Below are positions 1-11,545 of a stretch of 64,000 nucleotides of DNA, one piece after another. The stretch comes from Calonectria ilicicola (Eukaryota; Ascomycota; Sordariomycetes; Hypocreales; Nectriaceae). The translations under genes and the position numbers were made by a program. The stretch covers positions 5,704,001 through 5,768,000 of the forward strand of contig CP085825.1 in assembly GCA_020809705.1 (NCBI GenBank), in the 5' to 3' direction. Every line of letters begins with the position of its first letter. The first letter of the stretch is position 1. The notes under the pieces were generated by a model. That model saw only the letters and a list, made by a program, of their open reading frames with translations. It made no database searches and had not been told where the DNA came from.

Positions 1-1310
1 CATTTTTATCCCTGTTTTTGAAGATTATTAATACCTAAAAATATTAATTATCTTCCTTATATTTGCGCTCTTAGAAATATATTTCCTACTATATTTCTAT
101 TATAACCTCCTTACAATTTTTATAATTATTTATTATATAATAAAGTTTATTATATTTATATTTATAAAAAAAATATTTATTATTATTTAAATAATATAAA
201 TATTATATAAATATATAGAATATTAATATAAAATATTAAAGGGTATTATAAATAATTAAAATAAATTATTTATAAATTAGTTTTAAGAAGAATTAATAAA
301 AGAATAAGTAATAATTAGATAATTATTTATTATTTATTATTTTTAAATTAATAGGTAAATTAAATAAATATATTAAATTAAGTATTATAATAAAAAGTAT
401 ATTATTATAAAATATAAGAAAGAATAAATTATTAATTTATTTATAAGGAACTTTAAATTTAAATATAAAAAGTTTATATTTAAGTTTATTAAAATTATTA
501 TTATTAAAAAAATAAAATAATAAGCTTATAAAATATATTTATTTAAGTAATATTAATAGATATATAATATTTTTTGATCTTCTTATTTAAATTTTAGAAA
601 GGTATTAAAAGTAATATTACTATTTACTTACTAAAGCTAGCTAAGGAAAAGAATAAGTAAAAGATTAAAGAGATTATTATATATAAAGGTAATAGTAATA
701 AGATATTATATTAAATTAAGTAAATTAAATAATCTATAAAATATAATATATAAAAATCTAAAATTTATTTTAAAAATATAATAACTTTAATATATAAATA
801 TTATAAATAAATTAAAAAAATATATAAAAAATAAAATAATAAAATATAAAGATAATATTATTCTTATTAGATCCTCTTAAAGTTTAAGAATAAGTCTTTA
901 GAAGAAGGGGATAATTATAAAAATATAAAATTAAAAGAATTAATTAGGTATATATATTAAATATATATTAATATAAGATATTATAAGATAAGGATGCTTA
1001 TAATAGTATTATATAGTAAGTATAAGTAAATAATTCTATAATTTATTAAGTTGAAGTCTTGGTAATAAGAATAGAGGTCTATTGTAGTTCTATTTATACT
1101 TTACCTTAGTTATAAATCTAGTTTGTTATAATAAATTTTAAAAATTTATATTTTAAAAAAATTATTTAAAATATTATATAAATTTTAAATTATATAATTT
1201 TTAAATTTTTATTTAATATATATATTATATATTTATATAATTTTTAAATTTTTTTAATATATATTTTATTTAATTTATTATAAAATTTTAAAGAATCTTA
1301 ATTTTGGTGT
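1..1310. repeat. AT-rich, probably RIP-degraded repeat block
   Basis: The first 1.3 kb is almost entirely A and T, with very few C or G and no open frame longer than about 60 codons on either strand. Near position 1310 the composition switches abruptly to ordinary mixed sequence. In Pezizomycotina such blocks usually come from transposon copies mutated C-to-T by RIP, and that is the likely origin here. No terminal repeat, reverse transcriptase motif or other diagnostic element survives, so the parent element cannot be named. The block runs off the left edge. Confidence 0.75.
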
Positions 1311-2160
1311 AAAATCATGGCGGTCTTGGGGGGGTGGCGGAGTTCTGGGTGGGGACGTTATAACATAGAAATGATGCCTGCTGAACCGTTGGTGGATCCT
1401 ATGTTTAAGACGACGGATTACCCCTTTGAAATACGACCGTGATTGCCCCAGGGATCCAGCGATCGCCGCAGCTACTGTGCGAGTGGTGGGCCGTGGCCGC
1501 TAAGACCTCCGCCACATGCACATCAGGGCCCGCCAAGTCAGTAACAGGGCTTACGGCGAGCTCGTATTAAAAAGCGATTTCTGTGTAGCTTGCTCAAGGT
1601 GTGTTCTGTTCTGATCACCTCACTGGTTAGAACCCATACATGACTCCATCAGGCCGGGGCCTGGAAGGATGGAGGCAGAAGGAGGTGTTGTGCGAGTTGT
1701 GTTGTGTGCGCAGACCAAGCCGAAAACGACACAGAACAAGCAATGCGTGGAGGTGCACTGATTGTATTTAGGTCTGCTCCGTGTCCATTATTGCATTGCC
1801 TAACGCTTTGCAAAACACGAAGAGAAAAACCAGAAAACAGGTAGTTACATAGCCAGATTATTTGATTGAGAGCCCAACTACATCATGATCCAATGATGTC
1901 ACTATGTCCTTTATCCTTATCCATTATGTGTAAGACGCTTCCCATTCCTGGCGTCGGCAGCGTCAGATGCGCGACGCTAAAAAATAAGAGCACTGCCAGA
2001 GCCGCGTCTCCCCATGTCGTTCATTAAGTCCCGAGCCTTCTGCTAAGGTGTCTTGGCAGAGAGGCTCCACACACGCATACATACACACATTGTCTATGCA
2101 GCTGCTTCTTGCTGGTGGTATCGACTGCCATTGGGTATGGTTCGTGAGAAGGAAATTCGT
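1311..2160. other. intergenic, no gene seen
   Basis: Normal-composition DNA between the AT-rich block and the 3' end of the GPI-protein gene. I see no coding frame with a plausible protein, no RNA gene and no repeat. The right part presumably holds the 3' UTR of the leftward gene. Confidence 0.5.
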
Positions 2161-2752
2161 TTACAGGTTGGCGAGCATGGCGGCACCGCCGACGAAAGCT
2201 CCAAAGATAACGCCAGCAGTGGGCATGGCACCGGCACCATCGCTGGAGGTGCTCTCGACGGAGCCAGTCTGGCTTGAACCAGAGTCGAAGGTGCCGGTGG
2301 CAGAGGAGTCAGAGTTGGTGGCCGAGGCCGAGGAGTCGCCGCTCTTGGAGGCAGAGTCCGTCTTGGCCGCGCTGGAGGCATCGACCGACTTGGTGCTCTT
2401 GACCTCGGTGGTGATGGTGCTGGCACCCTTGGAGGTCTCGCCCTTGGAGGTGGCAGCGGGGGACGAGGCAGTGTCGGTCTGGAGCTGAGTCTCAGCACCC
2501 GAGTGGATGCTGGCCTGGGCACTTGAGAGACCAGCACCGACGCTGTTGAACACGCTGGAGGCGGCGGCCTGAGCAGAGGTGGCAGCGTCAACGGCAGTCG
2601 AGTCCACGGTGGGAGTGTTCTGAGCCTGTTGCAGAGAGGGATGTGTGTTAGTTGGAGAGAACTAATATGCCAGCGAGTTCCATCATATGGTGGTGACGTA
2701 CCTGAGCCAGAGCGGCGAAGATGGCAGCAACGGTGGCAGCGGAGAACTTCAT
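2161..2752 (-). CDS. small GPI-anchored Ser/Ala/Thr-rich surface protein
   Basis: Two exons: 2702-2752 and 2161-2625, with a 76-nt intron (GTACGT...CAACAG), giving 171 residues. The start is fixed by an N-terminal signal peptide (MKFSAATVAAIFAALAQA) encoded by exon 1 and the first codon of exon 2. The mature part is almost all Ser, Ala, Thr, Asp and Gly with no cysteine. The last about 20 residues form a hydrophobic tail (AGVIFGAFVGGAAMLANL) after a small-residue stretch (SSDGAGAM), the usual shape of a GPI attachment signal. It therefore probably sits on the plasma membrane or in the cell wall and is likely O-mannosylated. No enzymatic domain is visible and I cannot name a family. It is the gene nearest the decayed AT-rich block. 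Confidence 0.85.
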
Positions 2753-5700
2753 TTTGGCGGGTTTTGGTAATTAATCAAGAAGTCTTGATGGGGAATGGGT
2801 ATGGTATATGACAACGAGAGTGGATGACTCGTGGGTATTAAGTGTACAAGATTGAAGATGCGGATTGGGATGAGGAGAAGGAAAAGGAGTGCAACATGCA
2901 GAGGATTCCTCGCCGTTTTATGTTCGCAGCTCTCACAAAGTTGGATCCTATACACACTCTCGAGATGCTACCTCCACGCCCCCATTGCCCCCCCTCCATT
3001 GCCCACATCGCCCACATCGCGCTCTTCCCTGTAAGGCGGCCCTTTCACCTGCGCCGTCGATCAGCGTAGTTGGCAGGTGGACGAGCTGGAAGGGGTGGAG
3101 AACGAGCTTGGATGTCGTGTAGTCTGTGACACACTGAAATGGCACCAGTTGGTTGCTTTTGCCTGCTGCTGGCCTAACCACCCGGTCCGGCCATCCCTAC
3201 ATCAAACGGGTCCCAAGATGCCCATGACGGGGATCCTCCCTCGATCCCAGCCTCTTGTTGAGCAAAACAGGATGTGCCTGGGGTTCCATTCATGTCTCAA
3301 GTTTCTATAGCACAGGCTGGTGGGAAAAAAGCAAGCGGCAGCTTGGATTTTGACTTGCAAAAAAAAAAAAAAAAAAAAAAGAAAAAGAAAAGGGGACGAG
3401 ACATGCGTGCGTGTGCTTGTGCGTGTGTGTTTGTGTGTGTGTGATACTGCAGGTACCTGCATATCACGGCCAAGCCTGACATGACAGTTTAGGCAAATGG
3501 AAAACCATACTAACTACACATGGCAGACATGTTTGCGATTGGAGGCGGCCTCCTCCAAGCATCGGCTCGTTCGGGTGTGCGCCTTGGGGACGCATCGCCA
3601 ACGTCGCCTAATACTCAAAAATGCTCGTCCGCTAGAGAGGCAGCGAGGTGCAAGGATCCCGCAATAAGATCGGCGAATGGGTGCTGTGGGACCCCGAAAT
3701 AGAAACAAAAACAAGACACGATCCGGGGCTAGGCGACCAGTCAAAAATGCCCGGCGTCGGAGACAGCTGTTGGTGTCCCCCCGGGGGGGCCACATTACAG
3801 CATAGTGGCTGGGGGAGTGCTCCGCTGCCACGGCCCCAAAACGAGGTCACGGACCTGGCTTTTACGGAGTCGCGGCACAACGGAGGGAGACACGGATCCA
3901 TGGCAGTGGGTAGGAGGAATGGGGCCGACAGTTGTTCGCCGTGGGTCTCTCTGCGGCACGCCGGCTTTGTTGCGTCACAGTGGATCAGGGGGGATGTTTT
4001 CCGGGGCTGAGACAAGGTGGTCAGGATTCCTTTTTTTGCCATTTTGGTATACGGGAGAAGGATCCTGCTTTTTTTTTGTTCCTTTCTCGTAAATGGAGAG
4101 AAAAAAAATGAAAAATAAATAGACAAATCAAAAAATTAAAGTCAATTAATAAAATATAAAATGATCAATAAAGAAAGAAGTGACCAAGAAGAAAAAAAAA
4201 AGGCCCCTCCTTCATTTCCACGGATAAAGTATCCCTCCACAAAACACCTACCTGTTGTGGCGATGCAGTTGTGCGCTTCCCTCGGAGCATTGCTTCATGT
4301 GAATCATCCACCGGATGGAGGAGGTCTTGGACACGACATCCACCCTCGCTTGTCCAGCCAACTGAATGCACGAAACAGACCCATGGCCCAAAAAATAAGG
4401 GAAAGGAAGAAAACCGGGGCTCTTGAGCTTTTGGATCTGCGGGAGCAGCAGACAGCTAGCTGTCTGGTCGGGCCTCTTACGACATGGTCTCTCGCCTCGT
4501 GGCCGGTTCAGCGACCCTGGACGCATGTGCATTAATATGGACTTGATGAAATCAAGTCAATTATTTTATGATAGTTACACTGAACGGGGATGAAAATGAA
4601 CAACTGGGTTTCCCAAAGGAAATAAATAACCAATAAAAAAAAATACGGGCTTCCGCTGCTATTCTTTTGAGCAGCCGAATACCTACGCCATCAACAATAC
4701 CGACCTAATATATCACCTCTCCGGTGACTGACGCTCGTGTTTATGCAATGATTCCCGTCATACTCAGCTAACAGTGTGGCATGCCAATATAGATGGCACA
4801 AACTTGTAAGGCGTTCCGTGTCCCCGTGCTTTGGCAGCGATCCCAGACCCCGGCCGCACTACTTGGTTCACCACAGTTGTGTTTGTCGGAGACAGATAGT
4901 CGTCTTGGAAGCCTCACCTGCGGCCGGAATGGCCTGAATCTTGTATCATCTTAGGGTGGGAACGTGTTTGGGCAATTATTTGCTGCATGTTAAAAAAAAA
5001 TGGCATCACCTCCCCATTCCTCCTCTTGACGCGCGTCCCGGAGAAGGAATAAACTAGTAGGGCACCCTAAAGCTTAGCTGGGCTGTATGGCGAGAGCGGT
5101 GCGCTTTTGGATTCATGCATTGGAGGGGGCACTTGACACCATGGCACATGGACCTACTCACGACTAACACGTCAGTCCTCTGTTGGATCGTGCATTTTGA
5201 TCCTCTGGGTCGGCACTCGGCAAAGAATAAAAAAAAAAACTAAGAGCTAGCATCAAAGGTTAAGACTCAATCCCAGGGACTCCTCCTGGCACAAGCCATG
5301 ATTGGATATATCCTGAAACTTGGTCGCTGAGGCTGAGCTGCGGCTTTGATATTTTATGTAAAGCATTAATAATGCCCTCCATCATCCGATGGCGGATCGG
5401 ACCAGATTTATGCTGTGCACAGGATATCCACCGCCACTCGGTATGATGTGTTGGGGAACAGTCGTATTACTCAGTGAATCAGCGAGGTGAGATGCGCAGG
5501 AACATAGCCTTGTTCCGCCTGAGCTGTCACATCTCACGCAGATCCTCATTCCCCAAAAATAAAACATGGTACGAGGAGGCCGAGAGGAGGACGTGTGCGG
5601 GGGAGGGGATGTTGACCGCTGCTACTTTATTTCCCTTGCAGCCAGATAGACTTTGCGAGCCGGATTAATGTGCCTCTATATTAACCCATCTATAGTATTA

Positions 5701-6812
5701 GGCGCGATATAGTGTCTTTAAAATCTTCAGGCTTGATATTGATATTGCGATGAACTTGCTGTCGCGCATCAATTGTGTCATATTGCTTCTCGCCACGCGC
5801 CCCATCATCTCAACATGCTTTTTGGCGTCTCCTATTTTTTTCTTCTTTCGGCCCGCACGTTTGCTGTCATCCCCTCCCATCCCTCCGGTGTCCACCCTCC
5901 ATGAACGCCTTCCTCGTGTGTGTACCCTGGTCGGGCCATGTCAATGTCAATGCTGTGGAGCTGGCAGTTCGGAATGCCTTGTTCAATGTCTAGAAGGCGG
6001 ATGAACCCTCGTCCTTGTGGGACGGCTTGGCCGATGGTATGTCGGGTTTATCCACCAGCTCATGAAATGTTGTTTCATGAATGGTTTCACTCGTACAAAG
6101 CCGAGGAGAAGATGGGTGCCCACATGAGAAAGGAGATGATAAAATGAACGTCGTACTGGAAATTGTAGTGATGATGTGAATAACTTGCTTGATATTGAGC
6201 GGAAATCATCTGTACTGCTCGCTGGATGTATAGTGTCTTAGTCTGGTTTCCGGAGCTTGACTAGTATATTGATGTTGCTCATGATACAAATGATATGATC
6301 CTTGAAAGTTTGTGTTTCCTCTACGTCTTCGCACCATCTTGTGACTAACATACTAATAAATAAATATTTTTAGTCTCATCCGCGCTGCTATGATATTTCG
6401 GGGTAGTTGAGTTATGTAGGGTAAAGACGGAGAGGTCACAGGGGCACAATCTTTCAAGGGGTATGTATTGTATGCTTTATAGGCGACATCGACGTCAAGG
6501 CTACTGACCAAGGCAATATCACCTCACTGGATATCAAATCCAACGAATCACGATTCAATCAAAGCGATTCAAGGCTCATTTGCTCATTTCATACCATTTG
6601 CACTTGTCCTAAACGCCTATGCATGAACTACTATCCGCCTTGTTCAGAAAATCGAGATGTGCCTGATTCCTAATCCATACCCACCCCCACAGTTGTTTCC
6701 GTCGTGCTACTCTGTAAATTCGAGTGTCGTAATCATCGCCATGTCTTCGAGTTCAATGCTATGGACTTGGAAGTGGCCCCCATTTGGTAGACGCTTGGCA
6801 TGAGCCATGGCC
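2753..6812. other. 4.1-kb intergenic region
   Basis: No convincing gene. The part next to 2752 is the promoter of the leftward GPI-protein gene. It contains an A22 run (3359-3380), an adjoining G/T-rich stretch (3410-3443) and a short AT-rich island (4090-4180). Scattered frames up to 164 codons have biased, low-complexity translations and no family resemblance. The right end holds the 3' UTR of the SIN1 gene. Confidence 0.5.
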
Positions 6813-9419
6813 CTACACCTCACGATATGGTGAGATGCCCTTCTTCAGCTCCTCTACAATCTCGGCCGCCTCAAGTGCGCTTCGGGCCTCAAAATCGTAC
6901 CGTTTGCTCTCGGTAGCCTTGTATACAACGAGCTAGACAAAAGACAACTTTGTTAGAGATTTATGTGCAAGACGCCAAAATATCATTGTCCAACATGCAA
7001 CATACCTTGACATTTGTAGGGTGTTTCCGTAGCACTTTGCACCCTATGACATTGCTAAAATGCACCGTGGTAGTTTTGCCGGAGCCATCGTGTAGAGCCT
7101 TTCCACCGGATGCGGGCATGATGTGGATGTACTCTCCATCTATAACCAGGATGCGTTCACTCATACCCACAATGCGCATTGGTTGCTTGCGCCAAACGGT
7201 ATATTTCTTGTAGCTAGCGTTGCTGAGCTCTTCCTGTTTGAGCGCCTCACGAGCCAATGGGTGGCTGCCCACAAGTAAATTCGACTTTTTGCTTCGCTTT
7301 TGCATACTGGCGTCTGAGGGCGGGAGCATCTTGGGAGATGAACTTCCTGGCGAGCCTGTAATAGTTAGAGGGCCATCGGTGGCGAAACGTCGTCGGTATA
7401 GCTCCAAGTCGCTAACATTGCCAATGGATGATACCGGCCGATCGATCATCACTACGGCGCCAGAACCAGGAAGTTTGAGAACATGGGCTGCCTTGTCCAA
7501 CTGCCTCTTTCGGCATACTAAGTCGAGGACTTCAGCAAGGTAGGTTTCGGTGGTGACATCCAAGGTCACCATTTGACCAGGGGCGAGGTCAGATGACATG
7601 ATATGGATTCGAAGAAGCTTTTGTTGACCTCTGGTTGGATTTGTGGCTGCTGCAGGAACTTGGGGCAAGTCTGCTGCTGGGGCATTGGATCGATACGTTG
7701 TTGTTACAATCGGGTTTTGACGAGGCCGCGAGGGAGGCAAGAAGTTGTTTACTGTGCCTGGTGTGCCTCTAGGTGTAGCATCCTCATCCACTCGCTTGGG
7801 CTCTGCCACAGGTTCAGGGGCGGCTGCTGGTTCCTCTTCGTCCTCTTGAGGAGTAAGTGACTTGTTCTCCAAAAACTCATCCTCTGAAGCCGCTGCCAGA
7901 GCAAAGTCGTCGTACGCTGTCGAGTTAGACCGCATCCTGCCACCTCCTCGCATATTGGCATTGTTCACAGTGGTAAACGAGGTCAAGGGTTTAGTACGTT
8001 CAAACGGAGGGAAGTCATCGTCAACCTCGCCACCTTCTTCTACCATTCGAAGTGTCCACCAATTAATGTTGAGCTTTTCTGATGGGAGAGGGGGTTCCAG
8101 CTTTTCTTCATTGTATCGGTACAAACTCAGTCCAATGAGATCCGAAACAGTCACTACCCGCTCTGCACCTTGACCATCTTGAACACGCGGTCGGATCAGC
8201 ACCTGGAACGGCTTGCTTGGAGTTTTAGAAAACGGTGCGTAGATTCGCACACCGATGGAGCCCTGAGTGCCTTGTCCACTAAAGTGTGCAAACTTCTGGA
8301 AAGGAATGCTGGATTTGTGCTGCTTGGCTTTCAATGCGGCAGACAACAGGCTGGTAGGTTGAGCCACGCTTGGTGGCCTGATAAGACTCAATGGTCGGGG
8401 AGGGGGCAAGGTCCCCAAGACAACGGGGTGTGCTGGTGCGTGAGATCTGCGAATTGTAGATTGGCGCACAAAATTCTTTGGGGGAGTTCCCACAACCTGA
8501 CGTGTGGGAGATGCATTAAGTGGGTTTTCAACTCCGTCAAGGATTGACGCCGAGTCAATACTCTCAACGACGAAATCGTCAGACATATCGGTTCCGTCTG
8601 AGTCCTCCTCTTCCTCGGGGAGTAGAGATGTATCGGTCCGCTGCATCCCTGGCGTAGGCTCCTCGAGGATCTTAGCTTGTAACCTGGCAAACCTCGCAGC
8701 TGCCCTAGCAGCTTCGCGGTGCCGCTGGTATGTTGGAACATCGATCTCGTTCTCGGAGGATATCTCGCTGCTAGTCACCGTATCCCGTCGAGGTCGTTCC
8801 TTGACCGTCTCGAGTGCCGATTGAGAGCCTCGTCGCGGAGCTCTAGGCGAAGTAGTGCCAGCCTGCCTCAGACCGGTGTTCTGGAGGGGAGATGAGCCTG
8901 CGCGGTGCCTGACAGGCATTTTGGCGAATTTTATTTGCTGCGCAGCCCGTTGGTCTGCATCTTCGTCGCTGTCATCGCTCAGGTCACTGCTATCGTCCTC
9001 TTCCATCTGCTCACGACGCCTGCGTCGCTTCATAGCCATACCAGGCCCCAGGGTGTCTGAGCCACCAGCAGTGAGCATGCCGCCGTCTTCTTGTTCCTCT
9101 CCATCCTCAAGAGTCATGCCAGCCCGGCGGGGGGCTTGGAAGTATTCAGATGCGACGGCGGTGGGAATCGGGGGCGAGTGAGTGCGCTTGATGTAGGAGG
9201 AGTTGGGTCGCCAACCGGCAGCCTTGAAGGCAGCCGAATTTAGGAAGCTATCATTTACAGTGAGCAGGCGCTCGCCCACGCCATCGGCGATTTCATTGAG
9301 ATAGCTCGACCGGAGCTGGTAGGATACAAGCCTGTTGTGAGGCCGGGTGAGCTAAATGCGCAATGTACGGTTTCAGGGTCTCAAGACGGGGCATACTCTT
9401 CTAGCTGGATAACAGACAT
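6813..9419 (-). CDS. sin1: SIN1/AVO1, TORC2 complex subunit
   Basis: Three exons: 9388-9419, 7006-9331 and 6813-6932; 825 residues. SIN1 is a scaffold of TOR complex 2 that presents AGC kinases of the Akt/Ypk type to TOR and binds membranes. The N-terminus (QLRSSYLNEIADGVGERLL) matches the conserved SIN1 start. A disordered acidic and basic region follows to about residue 330. The CRIM domain lies at about 365-465, a Ras-binding-like domain at about 578-665, and a PH domain at about 705-825 that ends in exon 3 (EEIVEELKKG-type helix). The last exon is required to complete the PH domain. Intron 1 has a weak donor (GTCTTG) but restores the expected N-terminus. The gene is divergent from the PRCC-domain gene, with 404 bp between the two starts. 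Family assignment is firm; exon 1 is less so. Confidence 0.9.
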
Positions 9420-9823
9420 GGCGACTGGGGCACTTGACCACAAGAGGGTCGCACGGCCGAATGTATTCCTAATGAAATGCGAAAGAAGAGGTCATCTACA
9501 TTTCCAGATCTGTAGGTAATCAGGGTTGCGACGCGGATGACAGCGGGGGATTTAGGGGCGTGTTCGCCGCGCGAGGATGGGAGTATGGTAATCGTGGGGT
9601 TGGCGCAGCGGCGGGCTCAGCCTCGTGGAGCCGTGTATTGCACCAGGAGGTCCAGGATCCGTCAGTGGCTGCAAGGGTGCACGGATCAGATATGACAAGG
9701 CTGGAGTGGGCCCAGAATTGCGACGCGGCGTGTTGAACTTGAGATGCGAGATTCATGACAGGCAGCCTTCCTTTATCCACCATCCATCTTTTTCTAATTA
9801 AATTCCACACCACCCAAAAAATC

Positions 9824-10978
9824 ATGGGCCTCGTTGATTATTCCGATTCCGAAGGCTCAGAAGCCGAAGCCGAAGTCCCCGTCAAGGCGGCTCCCAAGCC
9901 GTCCCAGGCATCGTCCAAGAAGCCCTTCCAAAAAGTAGTCGATCGATCCAATCCAGGCAAAATCGTCGTCAACCTCCCTCAACTATCAGCCGAAACCCCC
10001 AAAACGAATAGCGACGAACCTCCGGCTAAACGTGCCAGGACAGGAGGCTCTGGCCTCTTCGCGGGCTTCAACTCGTTTCTACCGCCCCCCAAAAATGCGA
10101 ACAAGCCCAAGTCTACCTCGTCGACCGGTCCGCCAAAGCCAGGCGTTAATCTAAAGACGAGCGCTGCCCCAGGCTTCAGCCGGGGCGGTGGAGGTGATGG
10201 CGATTCTAACGCCGAGACTTCGAGCGGGATGAGCTTGCCACCACCCAAAGCTGCTCCACAGCCATCGATTCCAGACGAACAGAAGCCCGAGGAGGAAGTC
10301 AAGCTGGTGGGCAAACCATTGATGTTTAGGCCGCTATCTGTGGCTCGGAACACGAAAAAGAAGAAGGCGCCAATTCCTGGTGCTGTGAAGGCCACCGCCA
10401 AGGCACAGACGACACCTGCAGCAGTACCAGCGGCAACAGAGCCGGTTCCAGCGCCAGCACCAAAGAAGGTGTCATTGTTCTCAATGCACACAGAGGAGGC
10501 TTCAGAAGATACAACTTCCTCTGACGCGACGGGCGCTTATGAACCACTGTTTGAATACCACAACAGCGCCGATATCTACGGCAACAATACATACAGCGAT
10601 TATGCTCAGTACGCTAGCAACACGCAGACTGGCCCCTCGGCAACCACAGCTCCAGGGGCCGAGTCGCTCGACACAGTAGCGGACGATCTCAACTTATCAG
10701 CAGCTGCAAGACGGGAGCTGTTTGGGCGCGATGGACCTGGGAAGCACATGGCCAAGAATGTCATCAACTTCAACATGGACAAAGAGTACCAACACAATGA
10801 GGAGCTCCGTGCGGCTGGAGAGGAGCAAATTCACAACCCCGTACGTGCTATCCAAGGTGGCAAGCACAGCCTGCGGCAGCTCGTGCAGAACGTGCAGAAC
10901 CAGCGTGAAGCACTGGAAGATAGCTTCGCCAAGGGCAAGACCAATCGCAAGGAGGCGTCGAATAAATATGGCTGGTAG
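9824..10978 (+). CDS. PRCC-domain (MAD2B-interacting type) nuclear protein
   Basis: Single exon, 384 residues from MGLVDYSDSEGSE, the characteristic N-terminus of fungal PRCC-like proteins. The middle is low-complexity Pro/Ala/Lys-rich with basic clusters (RNTKKKKAP) that could act as nuclear signals. The conserved C-terminal part, about residues 265-384, carries LNLSAAARRELFGRDGPG and ends with a Lys/Asn-rich tail (KTNRKEASNKYGW). Human PRCC associates with spliceosomes and binds MAD2B, so fungal members are annotated as mitotic checkpoint regulators; the function here is inferred from the family only. An in-frame ATG at 9755 could add 23 residues. I chose 9824 because the conserved acidic start follows it directly. 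Confidence 0.82.
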   Translation: MGLVDYSDSEGSEAEAEVPVKAAPKPSQASSKKPFQKVVDRSNPGKIVVNLPQLSAETPKTNSDEPPAKRARTGGSGLFAGFNSFLPPPKNANKPKSTSSTGPPKPGVNLKTSAAPGFSRGGGGDGDSNAETSSGMSLPPPKAAPQPSIPDEQKPEEEVKLVGKPLMFRPLSVARNTKKKKAPIPGAVKATAKAQTTPAAVPAATEPVPAPAPKKVSLFSMHTEEASEDTTSSDATGAYEPLFEYHNSADIYGNNTYSDYAQYASNTQTGPSATTAPGAESLDTVADDLNLSAAARRELFGRDGPGKHMAKNVINFNMDKEYQHNEELRAAGEEQIHNPVRAIQGGKHSLRQLVQNVQNQREALEDSFAKGKTNRKEASNKYGW

Positions 10979-11545
10979 CGAAAACACAATGATACCCAGA
11001 AAATTCTACATGTCAGGCTCAAAATTTGATCAATTCCACATTTTGTTGATGTTAACTCCGGTCGTGTCAATATCGTCGCCACACTAAATTCGGTTTCGAG
11101 ATGAGTTTCGCGCAAACAAGTAAAGCCTAATATCTTTCATGAAAATTATAAATAAAATAATTAAGGACGAGGGTTTCTTATGATAGTTTTTAAAGAAATT
11201 AGGCCTTGATTAACTCTAGGGGGAAACCTGATCCCCAAAAGTAAGGGGGTGTTATCACGACGAGACGGCAAGTATTGGTTAAAAAGCTCCTTGGAATTTT
11301 TTGGAGTCTCACTATACACCTAAACGACCTCGCTCTAAATTTCGTCCCAAAAAAAAATTCTTCAATCAAAAGTATCGTACAAGAAGATATCGTAACCCCA
11401 AGCCGAGCGCGGCCGTTGAAAAAAGTAATCGAATGGAAGAATACTCCGGTAATATCCTATCCAAGGGGGAGAATGAGAAAACCCTATCCTTGATAAACAG
11501 ATGAACAAGAAGTAGAAACAACAACAAAAACAACACGGCCCCTCT
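10979..11545. other. convergent 3' intergenic region
   Basis: Lies between the stop of the PRCC-domain gene and the stop of the leftward unknown-function gene. It is A/T-leaning and carries no gene I can support. It must contain the 3' UTRs of both neighbours. Confidence 0.5.

Noticed and set aside
3632..4126. 164-codon open frame, minus strand
   Set aside because: Cys/Pro/Ser-rich with no domain, overlapped by equally long frames on the other strand, and no splice-supported extension.
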